From: Flavobacterium anhuiense
Lineage (GTDB): Bacteria; Bacteroidota; Bacteroidia; Flavobacteriales; Flavobacteriaceae
NCBI RefSeq assembly: GCF_900101855.1
Contig: NZ_FMVC01000005.1
Location: 62,001-126,000, forward strand
Reading direction: 5' to 3'
DNA: 64,000 nt
Position 1 is the first letter of the stretch, and the number at the start of each line of letters is the position of its first letter. Made by a program: the position numbers and the translations under genes. Positions 44,485 through 53,310 of the stretch are shown piece after piece. The notes beneath the pieces are model-generated. The model did no database searches, had not been told where the DNA came from, and saw only the letters and a program-made list of their open reading frames with translations.

Positions 44485-45759
44485 TTATTTATACTCTCCA
44501 ATTGCCTTTTTATATTTAGCTTCCATAATTTTATATCCAGCTTTGGCATCGATAACATCAGCGTATGCTTTCTGCCAGAGTACCTGCGCCTCTAAAACAT
44601 CTTCTCCCAAAACTGTTCCCGCATCAAAACGATCCTGATTCAGGCGCAGGTTTTCTTCTGCCTGATGAAGTGATTTTTTGCTGAGTTCAATCTGAGTAAC
44701 GGACTGGTTGAGCATCAGCCAGGCGTTTTGAATTTCTATGGCTAATAACTCTTTGGTTTCTTCTAGTTCGAATTTTCTGGCCTCAGTTTGAAACTCCTGT
44801 TCTTTGACCTTCTGCTTTCTTCCTCCCCAATCCAGAATAGGTACAGACAGGGTTACAAGTCCAACGAAGGCCTGCATGTCATCATTTCCATTAGAAAAGT
44901 TGATGCCCTTCCCATAAGAAACCAGACCATTCGCACTTACTGCCAGCGTAGGTTTTTGGTTTCCTTCTAATAATTTACCCTGATACTGCTGAATTTCCAC
45001 TGCCTTGTTAAGCATACCGATTTCCGGGCGTTTCTCTACTGCTGTCTTTACATCTGACTGGCTTATGAGCTGTATATCTACAGCTGTATCTTCTTTAATA
45101 TCAAAATCAACATTATATAAACCTGTAATTTGTGCAAGGTTTAATTTTGCCATGGCAAGACCGTCATTGGCTCTGGTTAAATTCAGTACCGCTTCGTTCT
45201 GCTGGACCTCTACTTTAAGCAGGTCATTCTTGTAAATCAATCCTGCATCAAAAGAATTCTGAAGATCCTTTTTTAGAGTATTTAATAGTTTCAGATATCG
45301 TTCGGCCAGTGCTGCTTTTTCCTTTAAATTGACAAACTGCCAATAGGCTGTTTCCACGCTCAGCAATACCTCATCTTCTGTTAAGTCTTTTTGAGAAGTC
45401 TGCAAATCCACTACAGAACTTGTCATCTTTTTTGCTGTCTGGATTTTATTTCCTGCATATATAACTTGCGTTAATGCTACCGAACCGTTTGCACTGTATT
45501 CAGGAAGCAGAGCTTTAAAAGGATCTGAAAGATAAAGCCCGAAAACGCTGGCATCAATAGTGGGTTTTGTAGCGGCTTTCGCAGATGCATTGGCTGCTAT
45601 TGACGCATTAATACTGCTTTGTGCTTTTTTAAGCTTTTTATTATTTTCTAAAGCCTTGCTTTTTATTTCCTGCAAGGAGAACTGCTGCTGAGCCTGAACA
45701 AATCCTGATACCAGCATCAGTGAGACTAATAAAAGTAGTGTATTGAGTTTTCTTTTCAT
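44485..45759 (-). CDS. TolC family outer membrane efflux protein
   Basis: 424 residues. The signal peptide ends near GFVQAQQ. There are two OEP repeats rich in heptads (for example LEDV/AEENLRLNQDRFDAGTV in the second), the TolC trimeric channel-tunnel fold. It partners the RND permease and adaptor upstream. 78 bases separate it from the permease gene and contain an inverted TTCCTGC/GCAGGAA pair, suggesting a control or processing site. Confidence 0.92.
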   Translation of the reverse strand: MKRKLNTLLLLVSLMLVSGFVQAQQQFSLQEIKSKALENNKKLKKAQSSINASIAANASAKAATKPTIDASVFGLYLSDPFKALLPEYSANGSVALTQVIYAGNKIQTAKKMTSSVVDLQTSQKDLTEDEVLLSVETAYWQFVNLKEKAALAERYLKLLNTLKKDLQNSFDAGLIYKNDLLKVEVQQNEAVLNLTRANDGLAMAKLNLAQITGLYNVDFDIKEDTAVDIQLISQSDVKTAVEKRPEIGMLNKAVEIQQYQGKLLEGNQKPTLAVSANGLVSYGKGINFSNGNDDMQAFVGLVTLSVPILDWGGRKQKVKEQEFQTEARKFELEETKELLAIEIQNAWLMLNQSVTQIELSKKSLHQAEENLRLNQDRFDAGTVLGEDVLEAQVLWQKAYADVIDAKAGYKIMEAKYKKAIGEYK

Positions 45760-45773
45760 GTCTATTTATTTTT

Positions 45774-45826
45774 AAAACGTTCCTGCCAAATCTTGTATTT
45801 AATTGAGATCCAGCAGGAAGTTTAAA
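45774..45826 (-). promoter_or_regulatory. Intercistronic inverted pair between RND permease and tolC
   Basis: On the minus strand AAACTTCCTGCT (45823-45812) is followed 24 bases later by GGCAGGAACGTTTT (45787-45774). The same two words occur in the leader hairpin at 35402-35428 in the reverse order. They can form a stem with a 24-26 base loop in the operon mRNA. Confidence 0.4.
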
Positions 45827-45837
45827 TTTTATATTTA

Positions 45838-48800
45838 TCAATGCGCCGGTTTGTACATTACATCATCCTCTCCGTCTGGCTGATGTTCAGGCGCTTCATC
45901 GTGGATAATTGGATTTTTTAAAAATTTATAGTACATCACCGGAACTACAAAAAGCGTCAATATCATCGAAAAAATAAGCCCAAATGCCAGTACGCTTCCC
46001 AGCGGTGCCCACATAGGAGATTTCCCGACAATCATCGGAACAACTCCTACTGCAGCTGCAGCCGAAGTAAGAAATATGGGCCTCATTCTTCTTTTTGCAG
46101 CGGCGATAGCCGCCGCCTTGTGTTTATAACCGTGATCCCTAATAAGCTCATCGGCGTAATCGACCAGTATGATTCCGTTTCTAACAACAATACCTATCAA
46201 ACTTATGATTCCCATAAAACCAGTCATTCCAAGCGGGTTTCCTGTTACAAGAAGTCCTAAAAAGGCACCAAATAGGCTTAATAAAAACGTACAAAGCACA
46301 ATTAGTGATTTTGCAAGACTCTTAAACTGAAACAATAACGTCAGGAAAATAAGAATAAGACTGACTCCCAGTGATACTCCCATTCGAGGTGCATTCTCAC
46401 CGCTCGACTCTGCATCTCCACCGTATTGTATACTGGTTCCGGGCGGAAGCTTAAGGGCATCAAGATCAGGCTGGATATCCTGAAGGATACGGGACGGTTT
46501 TTTGCCCAGCTGCGCCTCAGAGTATACGCTCAGCATTTTCAGACCGTTTCTTCTCAGCAACATTCCTGTATGCCACTGCGGATCCAGTGTGGCAACTGCT
46601 TTAAGAGGAACCTTTTTTCCATAGCGAGTTGAAATATGCAGGTTTTCGAGTGCTGTCAGATCTTTTCGGCTCTTTTCATCAAAACGCAGGAATATATCCA
46701 CGGTTTTATCTCCTTCCCACAAGGTTGAAATCGAATAGCCTTTCAAACCTGCCCCTAAAGTCTGGGTAATGGACTGGGAGCTGATGCCTAAACGATTGGC
46801 TTTTGCATTGTCTACATTCAGTTTTACCCCCATATAATCATATTCATTGCTCAAACGCACATAATTGACACCCTCTGCCTTCTCTAAAATTTTCTTTATT
46901 TCCAATGCGGTGCGCTTTTGGTCAACTTCATTGTCACTTATAACGCGAATATCAATCGGTGCACCTTCCTGAAAGCTGAGCTGCTTTATCTTCACTGCGC
47001 CATCCTGCATAAATCCTTTTAGTTTATCCAGATATTCTTTTGCCATTTCATTGGTTGCATCACTATCGGTAGTCGTAATAAATACCTGGGCAAAATGTTT
47101 CCTTGGAGTTTCAGGAGCATATGAAGTGTGGAAACGAGGAGAACTCATTCCGATAAAACTAGTTACATCAACCACACGCTGATCTTTTTTCAATATTTGT
47201 TCGAGTTCCTTGACTTTCTGTTCGGTTTTTTCAAGTGATGTCCCATTCGGCATCCAGACTTCCATATTAAACTGGTTTCTTTCACTTAAGGGAAAAAATT
47301 CCGAATCCACCTTAGTAGCTATAAAAACTGCGGCCACCACGGATAAAACTCCCATACCAATAGTGATTTTCGGATTCCTAAATGCGGCTTCTACACCTTT
47401 ATCAAAAGCAGACTGCAGATGATCCAGCAGATTTTTCTTCAAAGGCCTGTCGCTTATCTTGTGTTTCAGTCCTTTTTTAATAAAAACATAACAGGTGTAA
47501 GGGGTAAATAAAAGGGCAACCAGCATGGAGACAATCAGTGCAATGGCAACTGTAACGGGCAGATAAAACATAAAATCCTTAGCAATTCCATCCATAAAAA
47601 TCGCCAGAGGCAGAAAGGCAAATATGATGGCCAGTGTAGCCGTGAAAATAGGGATCATCAATTGCTTGGCAGCCTGCCAGGCCCCTGTCCATGGTTCTAC
47701 ACCTTCATCCAGTTTTTCTATATAATTATCTACAACCACTATGGCATTATCCACCACCATTCCCAATACTATAATAAGTGCTGCGAGTGTTACCTGATGC
47801 AGTTCAACGCCCATCATATTCATAAAAGCAAAAGTAATCAGCATAGAAATCGGCGCTGCTGCAGAAGCTACTACGGCAATACGAAAGGGAAGCAATAACA
47901 TAACCACCAAAAGCACCGAGGCAATAGCCAGACCAAATTCCTTCATAAAATGGCTGATACTGTGCTCAACATCTTTAGGCTGGTTTACAATGGTTTTCAT
48001 CTTAATATCAGGCGGAAATGTTTTCTGTATTGCAGCAATCTTTTCTTCTACTTCTTTCCCAAATGCTACAATATTATTACCCGGAAGCATATCAACAGAC
48101 AGCACCATGGCTTTCTCTTCGCCTATTCGCACAAAGGATGATTTTTCTTCAAAACGTCTTTCGATCTGGGCAACATCTTTCAAACGAACAATAGTTCCTG
48201 AAGGTGTTGTATAGACAATCTGGCTGGCAATATCATTCTCATCCTTATAACGGCTGTTGGTGTATACCGGAACAATATTATTGGATCCCATAGAGACCTC
48301 GCCTGTGTAGCCCGTGATGTTCTGCTGTTGCAGCACTGCCATAAGTGCGCCGGCATCCAGGCCATACTGCTGCAGTCTTTTATCATCTATTTTGATGTAA
48401 ATCTGCTGTCTCTGTCCTCCCGAGCGGTTGATTTTAGAGACCATCGGAATAACCTTAAGTCCGTCTTCAAGTTTATCGAGGTACTTTTCAATCTCAGCGT
48501 AGGAACGTTCCTTTGATGACACTGAAATAATCATCGCTGTTACATCAGCAAAATTACTGTTGATAAACGGGCCGATAACTCCCTGAGGCAGTTTGGAGCG
48601 CAGATTGGCATCCATATCAAGCTGCAGGGTATGCCAGAACTTTTTACGGTCCTGCACCGTTGTGTAGATTTCTGTTGTGATGAAAACCTGTCCTTCACGT
48701 ACCTCGGATTTTACTTTTTTCTTCTTGATTTCTTCAAACGAAAATAAGTACTGCTCTATTTTTTTTGCTACTTCTTCTTCTACCTGATGTTCATCGGCAC

Positions 48801-48972
48801 CTGGATAAATAGCATATACCAAAGCAGTGGGCATATCAATTCGGGGATTTTCGCTTCGGGGCATGTTCACTAAAGAGTTAATCCCCATAATCATCAAAAG
48901 GACAACAAGCACAATGACAACCTGTTTATGTTTCATTGCTGCTTCCAAAAAGTGTATGTTACGCTTTGTCAT
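45838..48972 (-). CDS. RND family efflux permease (AcrB-like)
   Basis: 1044 residues, full length, twelve membrane helices with two large periplasmic loops. The transmembrane proton-relay helix reads GMVVDNAIVVVDN, with Asp followed by Asn where AcrB has two Asp residues, as in a branch of RND pumps outside the classic HAE-1 type. The inner-membrane pump is driven by proton motive force; substrates cannot be read. It lies between adaptor and tolC genes in one operon. Confidence 0.93.
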   Translation of the reverse strand: MTKRNIHFLEAAMKHKQVVIVLVVLLMIMGINSLVNMPRSENPRIDMPTALVYAIYPGADEHQVEEEVAKKIEQYLFSFEEIKKKKVKSEVREGQVFITTEIYTTVQDRKKFWHTLQLDMDANLRSKLPQGVIGPFINSNFADVTAMIISVSSKERSYAEIEKYLDKLEDGLKVIPMVSKINRSGGQRQQIYIKIDDKRLQQYGLDAGALMAVLQQQNITGYTGEVSMGSNNIVPVYTNSRYKDENDIASQIVYTTPSGTIVRLKDVAQIERRFEEKSSFVRIGEEKAMVLSVDMLPGNNIVAFGKEVEEKIAAIQKTFPPDIKMKTIVNQPKDVEHSISHFMKEFGLAIASVLLVVMLLLPFRIAVVASAAAPISMLITFAFMNMMGVELHQVTLAALIIVLGMVVDNAIVVVDNYIEKLDEGVEPWTGAWQAAKQLMIPIFTATLAIIFAFLPLAIFMDGIAKDFMFYLPVTVAIALIVSMLVALLFTPYTCYVFIKKGLKHKISDRPLKKNLLDHLQSAFDKGVEAAFRNPKITIGMGVLSVVAAVFIATKVDSEFFPLSERNQFNMEVWMPNGTSLEKTEQKVKELEQILKKDQRVVDVTSFIGMSSPRFHTSYAPETPRKHFAQVFITTTDSDATNEMAKEYLDKLKGFMQDGAVKIKQLSFQEGAPIDIRVISDNEVDQKRTALEIKKILEKAEGVNYVRLSNEYDYMGVKLNVDNAKANRLGISSQSITQTLGAGLKGYSISTLWEGDKTVDIFLRFDEKSRKDLTALENLHISTRYGKKVPLKAVATLDPQWHTGMLLRRNGLKMLSVYSEAQLGKKPSRILQDIQPDLDALKLPPGTSIQYGGDAESSGENAPRMGVSLGVSLILIFLTLLFQFKSLAKSLIVLCTFLLSLFGAFLGLLVTGNPLGMTGFMGIISLIGIVVRNGIILVDYADELIRDHGYKHKAAAIAAAKRRMRPIFLTSAAAAVGVVPMIVGKSPMWAPLGSVLAFGLIFSMILTLFVVPVMYYKFLKNPIIHDEAPEHQPDGEDDVMYKPAH

Positions 48973-48991
48973 GTTTTAAATTAATTGGAGA

Positions 48992-50026
48992 TTAAAATTT
49001 GATAGGTGTGCCGTCTTCTAAATTGGTTTGTCCACTTACGATAAGTTTATCGCCCGCCTGCAGACCTTCATTAACAACAACATCATTAGTTCCTGTCATC
49101 TTGGATATATTCACCCTCTTTTTAAAAGCCGTATTATCTGCTTTGGCAATAAAAACGTAGTTTATATTATCCGGATCTCGTACAACTGCTTGGACAGGAA
49201 TAATTACAGCATTCTGGGTTTTGCCTGACTTTATGCTGATATCTGCAATCATTCCCGGAAGAAGTCCTCCGTTTGGATTTTCTAACCGTACTTTTACAGT
49301 GTATGTTTTAGACATATCATCAGCCTGCGGATTGATTATGGTAACCTTTCCGCTAATTTTTTTATCTAATGATGGAATTGTAATTTCTGCACCGGCTCCA
49401 ATTTTCAATGAACTGATTTCATTTTCATTAATAGCGGCCACAGCATACACTTTGTCGGTTTTTACAATTGTAAAAGCCGGAATACCGGGTGCAGCTGTCG
49501 CACCGGCTTCTGTTAATTTGTGGGTAACAATTCCCGAAAAAGAAGCATATAATTTGGTATCGTATAAATTTTTGGATGCAGTTTCCTTATTGGCTTTTGC
49601 CTGCGCCAAACTTGTTTTTGCAGCAATGTAGTCACGCTCTGGAAGACTCCCTTTTTTGTACAGCTGGTCTAAACGGTTAAAATTGTCCTGTGCCTGTTCT
49701 AATCCTGCACTGGCCATAATAAGATTGTTCCTGTAGGTGTTTTGTTCTATAGATGCTAGCAGCTGTCCCTTAACCACATGCTGTCCTTCCTGAACCATTA
49801 CCCCATTGACCCTTCCCGGTACACTAAAGCCTATCGAGACTGTATTATCTGCTTCAATGGTGCCGCTGTACTCCAAGACCTGAGACTGAGGCGAAACCGC
49901 TATTTCATTTACACTTACTTTTACAGGCTGGGCTGTTTGGTTTTGATCTGATTTGGTTTTACCACAGCCAGCTCCTAAAAACAAGACACTTAGAATAAAA
50001 AAAATATTCTTTTTTAACATTACCAT
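48992..50026 (-). CDS. RND efflux periplasmic adaptor (HlyD/AcrA-like)
   Basis: 344 residues. A lipoprotein signal ending at LGAGCGKT is followed by the biotinyl-lipoyl half (GVMVQEGQHVVKGQLLASIE), an alpha-hairpin (LEQAQDNFNRLDQLYKKGSL), and beta-barrel segments. It links permease and TolC in the periplasm. It is first gene of the pump operon, divergent from an AraC gene, with an AraC-type box and a palindrome in the shared upstream region. Confidence 0.93.
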   Translation of the reverse strand: MVMLKKNIFFILSVLFLGAGCGKTKSDQNQTAQPVKVSVNEIAVSPQSQVLEYSGTIEADNTVSIGFSVPGRVNGVMVQEGQHVVKGQLLASIEQNTYRNNLIMASAGLEQAQDNFNRLDQLYKKGSLPERDYIAAKTSLAQAKANKETASKNLYDTKLYASFSGIVTHKLTEAGATAAPGIPAFTIVKTDKVYAVAAINENEISSLKIGAGAEITIPSLDKKISGKVTIINPQADDMSKTYTVKVRLENPNGGLLPGMIADISIKSGKTQNAVIIPVQAVVRDPDNINYVFIAKADNTAFKKRVNISKMTGTNDVVVNEGLQAGDKLIVSGQTNLEDGTPIKF

Positions 50027-50070
50027 ATAATTTGCTTTTTAATTATCACTAAATTCCAATCGATCATTCA

Positions 50071-50080
50071 ACCGATCGGT
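50071..50080. promoter_or_regulatory. Perfect palindrome in RND operon promoter region
   Basis: ACCGATCGGT, a perfect 10-bp palindrome 45 bases before the adaptor start, of the type bound by TetR-family repressors. No TetR gene is in the window, so a trans-acting chromosomal regulator or chance must be considered. Confidence 0.4.
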
Positions 50081-50112
50081 GCAAATCTCTATAGAATGTT
50101 TAAGGCTCAAAA

Positions 50113-50138
50113 GGTCTGTTTCGTGCCGAGTTTGGTCA
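50113..50138 (+). promoter_or_regulatory. AraC-type box shared with pldA, copy 2
   Basis: Same 26-position pattern as 41848-41873 (18 identities), 87 bases upstream of the adaptor gene and in the same relative orientation. The divergent AraC gene at 50292 is the natural candidate regulator. Confidence 0.45.
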
Positions 50139-50291
50139 AAAACTCATTTTTTCCGGAGTTTAATTTTGATAATCAACCACAGTAAAAAAGTTTACTTTGC
50201 TACCATTTTGATAAATAAGGTTATTTGATACACTTCATTTTTATAGGAGTTTTTAGTAAATTGCAATTAAATTTCTAAAAATATCCAAACC

Positions 50292-51167
50292 GTGGAAACC
50301 TATAAATTTCATAAAACTGAGTGTGGTGTAGATTTTTTATTAAATGTTGTCCATTTGGAAAGCGCAGATGATATGTATCTTAAAAAGATGCCTTTTAATA
50401 CTGATTTTTTTGAAATCGTATTTTTCAAAAAAACAAGCGGCAGGCTCATTTTAAACCATCAACAGATTGATTTGACAGACAACAGCATTATCTTTATTTC
50501 TCCTTATCAAAAAAGACAATGGTACTTTGATGAGGATAAGGAGCAGAATTTTACCATTTTAATTTTTCAGGAGGATTTTCTGAATGATTTTTTTTCTGAT
50601 AAACTTTTTACCTATAAACTGTTGTATTTTTATCAATTGCATTTTCCTGTAGAAATGGTGGTTGACAAGGACTTCATTCAGAGTTATTGTACTTTTCTCA
50701 TTGAAATAAAAGCGGAGCTTATTAATCCAAAGGCAGACAGCGAACACATCATTCGCTCTCTCCTGTATTATATACTTCAAAAACTCAACAGGGAATATGC
50801 AACGAGAAACAATCTTGATGTGCAAAAGGAGAATAAGCATTATGCATTTCAGTTTAAACAGTTAATCGAAATACACATCAAGGAAAAACAAAGAATAGCA
50901 GATTATGCTGAAATACTTGGAATAAGCAGGGTTTCTTTGAATTCGGCAGTCAAAGAGCAGTTTAATGTAACAGCAACTCATCTCCTAAAACAGAGGCTGG
51001 TTCTGGAAATAAAAAACTATCTAATCCATTCAAAACTGACAGTTAGTGAAATTGCCTACAAACTTCATTTTTCTGAACCCAATCATTTGATGCGTTTGTT
51101 TAAAGCCCAAACAGGATTTACAACAAGTGAATTTTTATCTGATAGTGGGTATAGAGCTTTAGTTTAG
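50292..51167 (+). CDS. AraC family transcriptional regulator (pump-linked)
   Basis: 291 residues. The start codon is GTG at 50292 (GTGGAAACC). An N-terminal cupin-like sensing domain (DNSIIFISPYQKRQWYFDED) precedes a C-terminal double HTH (IADYAEILGISRVSLNSAVK; VSEIAYKLHFSEPNHLMRLF). It is divergent from the RND adaptor-permease-tolC operon, the standard position for a pump activator. The hydrolase gene downstream may be a second target. Confidence 0.88.
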   Translation: METYKFHKTECGVDFLLNVVHLESADDMYLKKMPFNTDFFEIVFFKKTSGRLILNHQQIDLTDNSIIFISPYQKRQWYFDEDKEQNFTILIFQEDFLNDFFSDKLFTYKLLYFYQLHFPVEMVVDKDFIQSYCTFLIEIKAELINPKADSEHIIRSLLYYILQKLNREYATRNNLDVQKENKHYAFQFKQLIEIHIKEKQRIADYAEILGISRVSLNSAVKEQFNVTATHLLKQRLVLEIKNYLIHSKLTVSEIAYKLHFSEPNHLMRLFKAQTGFTTSEFLSDSGYRALV

Positions 51168-51288
51168 TACAATGCAAATGATCAAGTATTTATCAAAATG
51201 GTATAATCAGAGTAGGTTTTGGTAGTCCTAATAAATGACTGATGGACGAACTTTGTGTTATAGGTTTAAACAAATAAAAAAATATAAC

Positions 51289-51837
51289 ATGAGTAAAAAA
51301 GCATTATTAGTAATTGATATCCAGAACGATTATTTTGAAAACGGAGCATGGGAACTGGTAGGTTCAAAAGAAGCTAGTCTGAAGGCTAGAAAATTAATGG
51401 ACTACTTTAGAGCAAATAAACTTCCTATTGCAAACATACAGCATCTTGCTGCGGATGTAAACGCTCCTTTTTTCCAACCAGCAACATTTGGAGTTGAAAT
51501 CCACGAGAATGTTAAACCACATGAAGGAGAAAAAGTCATTCAGAAAAACTATCCAAATAGCTTCAGGGATACAGAACTCTTAGAATATCTTAAGGCCAAT
51601 GATGTGACGGAACTGGTCATCACAGGGATGATGTCACATATGTGTGTTGATGCCACAACAAGAGCTGCAAAAGATTTGGGTTTTGAATGTACCGTTATTG
51701 CTGATGCATGTGCTTCCAGAGACCTGGAGTTAGCTGGTAAAACTGTTAAAGCAGAAGATGTGCATACTGCATTCATTTCGGCTTTATCATTTTTCTATGC
51801 GACGGTAATAACGGCGGAAGAATTTCTTAACGCCTAA
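51289..51837 (+). CDS. Isochorismatase-family cysteine hydrolase
   Basis: 182 residues from the ATG at 51289 (MSKKALLVIDIQNDYF); an upstream in-frame ATG at 51235 adds 18 residues not typical of the family. The catalytic triad is visible: Asp in VIDIQNDYF, Lys in IQKNYPNSF, and nucleophilic Cys in MMSHMCVDATTRAA. Such enzymes hydrolyse amides or vinyl ethers (nicotinamidase/isochorismatase types); the substrate is unknown. It ends the cargo next to a strong terminator. Confidence 0.9.
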   Translation: MSKKALLVIDIQNDYFENGAWELVGSKEASLKARKLMDYFRANKLPIANIQHLAADVNAPFFQPATFGVEIHENVKPHEGEKVIQKNYPNSFRDTELLEYLKANDVTELVITGMMSHMCVDATTRAAKDLGFECTVIADACASRDLELAGKTVKAEDVHTAFISALSFFYATVITAEEFLNA

Positions 51838-51843
51838 ACCAAT

Positions 51844-51873
51844 AAAGGGGACAACATTGATTGTCCCTTTTTT
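51844..51873 (+). terminator. Terminator after isochorismatase-family gene
   Basis: GGGACAA (51848-51854) pairs with TTGTCCC (51861-51867) around CATTGA, followed by a run of T. It closes the plus-strand cargo. Confidence 0.88.
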
Positions 51874-52070
51874 TATAAATTCAATTACTTGAACAGTTAG
51901 ATTACTTCTAGTTTATACCTAATGACTGATAAGTGAAATTGTAAGCCAATCAAATCTATTTTGTGGCATAACGAATATCAATACAGTATTAAAATTCTGA
52001 GCCATCATCTACGGGTTATTTGAATTTTATGATATGCATATATTGTCTTAGTAAATTTTTATTTTATCAA

Positions 52071-52892
52071 ATGGAAAAATTCTACAGCCAAACTCTCAAT
52101 AAACTGGATGCATCAATCGGTAAATTTGAAACTGATATCGATGATTCTATTCAACAGATAGAAATTATTATTGATAATATTCTTAAATCCCTAGCAGATT
52201 TAAAGGCTTTTGTTTTGAAAAGAGGATTTAAAAGTATTGAAGAAGAAATTCACTTTTTCAAGTATCAAAAACCATTAATAGTATCAAAGCTCATTTATTA
52301 CAATGCAATCTATAAAATCGAAACAAAAAAGCCTTATGGTGTAAAGCCTATTAAAAAATACCTCAAAAATGAAGTAAAGAAACTCAAACGATTCTTTGAT
52401 AATAATCTTGAGTTTTATAAATACTACCGCACCAATAACACATTTATTGATGATAAACTATTCGTGCGTGGAAACTATGATATTAAGTTAAGTTTGGATA
52501 CGTTTTATTTCGAAGCAGACCATAGTTTTTCCACTTCCCACGATTACAAAGCTGCAAAAATAATAGCTAATGACTTAATATACTTATATCTTGAGGATCA
52601 GCTTCACGGTGCAGTTTATAAATCCAAATCCACAGATTTACCAAAATTAAATTGGCGAGGGAGCAAAACATCTCTGACAGAATTGATATATGCTTTGTAT
52701 GCTCAGGATGTTTTTGATAATAAAGATATTAAAGTAATTGCAAAAACTTTTGAAGACATCTTTAGTATTGAACTAGGAGATTTTTATCATACATTCATGG
52801 AACTTAAATCAAGAAAAATAAACCGTACTAAATTCCTTGACAGTCTTCGTGATTCACTTATCAAGAAAATGGATGAAAAGGATGAATTATAA
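52071..52892 (+). CDS. rteC: RteC family regulator, copy 1
   Basis: 273 residues from the ATG at 52071 (MEKFYSQTLNKLD); the longer frame from 52020 adds an unrelated hydrophobic stretch. Family segments shared with the second copy at 62200: IHFFKYQKPLIVSKLIYYN, FYKYYRTNNTFIDDK, SFSTSHDYKAAKIIAND and LIYALYAQDVF. In CTnDOT, RteC activates the excision genes. It marks the return of ICE backbone after the cargo. The two copies are clearly divergent. Confidence 0.88.
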   Translation: MEKFYSQTLNKLDASIGKFETDIDDSIQQIEIIIDNILKSLADLKAFVLKRGFKSIEEEIHFFKYQKPLIVSKLIYYNAIYKIETKKPYGVKPIKKYLKNEVKKLKRFFDNNLEFYKYYRTNNTFIDDKLFVRGNYDIKLSLDTFYFEADHSFSTSHDYKAAKIIANDLIYLYLEDQLHGAVYKSKSTDLPKLNWRGSKTSLTELIYALYAQDVFDNKDIKVIAKTFEDIFSIELGDFYHTFMELKSRKINRTKFLDSLRDSLIKKMDEKDEL

Positions 52893-52945
52893 AAAAAGCC
52901 TGTAAAGTATATCACTTAAGAGAAATTACAATATTCAAAAAATTT

Positions 52946-53053
52946 TTATTGATCAACAATCATAGGCATTGGCAGCTCAATAGGAACGCTGATGTTAAGG
53001 TGCTCTTGCAGTCGTAAACGGAAGTACGACAAGTCTTTTTGTTGTGTATTCAT
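52946..53053 (-). pseudogene. Truncated DUF1896 gene
   Basis: ATG at 53053 begins MNTQQKDLSYFRLRLQEHLN, which I recognise as the start of DUF1896 proteins common in these elements, normally about 140 residues. After about residue 24 the match is lost and a stop ends the frame at 35 residues. The remnant lies at the left edge of the Roco-TIR gene and suggests that insertion or deletion removed most of the gene. Position upstream of the topB module is normal for DUF1896. Confidence 0.7.
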
Positions 53054-53127
53054 GCTACAAATATTTCTTATGTTTTGTTTAAAACATAAGAAATATAGCT
53101 GTAAATAATCCATTTGTAGAAGTATAA

Positions 53128-53150
53128 GGGTTTGGCTTAGCAGTGTTGGA
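53128..53150 (+). promoter_or_regulatory. Possible degenerate ICE motif, site E (upstream of DUF1896 remnant)
   Basis: GGGTTTGGC (53128-53136), then TTA, then GCAGTGTTGGA (53140-53150) contain both halves of the recurring motif but with a shortened spacing. It lies about 75-100 bases before the DUF1896 start, on the opposite strand like the other sites. It is probably a decayed member. Confidence 0.35.
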
Positions 53151-53310
53151 TTTACACAATACTAATTAACTGTAGATAGATTTTATTTGTATTTTTACCC
53201 AAAGCTATTGAATTTTAAATGATAGGAATAAAGATTGAGTTTACAGATATTTTTATTTACAATATGATTATTAAAAACACAATCACTAATCAAAACAATT
53301 ATATTGATTT

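Larger units (their letters stand above)
52893..53310. other. Boundary region between rteC and the Roco-TIR gene
   Basis: A 418-base interval with the DUF1896 remnant and the degenerate motif E. From about 53150 on it is extremely AT-rich and has no further coding signal, fitting the promoter of the Roco-TIR gene and marking the left junction of that insertion. Confidence 0.5.

Noticed and set aside
46426..48516. Several plus-strand open frames opposite the RND permease
   Set aside because: They are antisense shadows of the clearly coding minus-strand permease gene.
43607..50026. Calling the RND operon a metal (CzcA-type) pump
   Set aside because: No metal-binding motif in the adaptor and the proton-relay helix is not of the CzcA form; substrate left open.
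53041..53310. A retron or non-coding RNA upstream of the Roco-TIR gene
   Set aside because: No reverse transcriptase nearby and no stable fold seen; the region is simple AT-rich promoter-like DNA plus a gene remnant.
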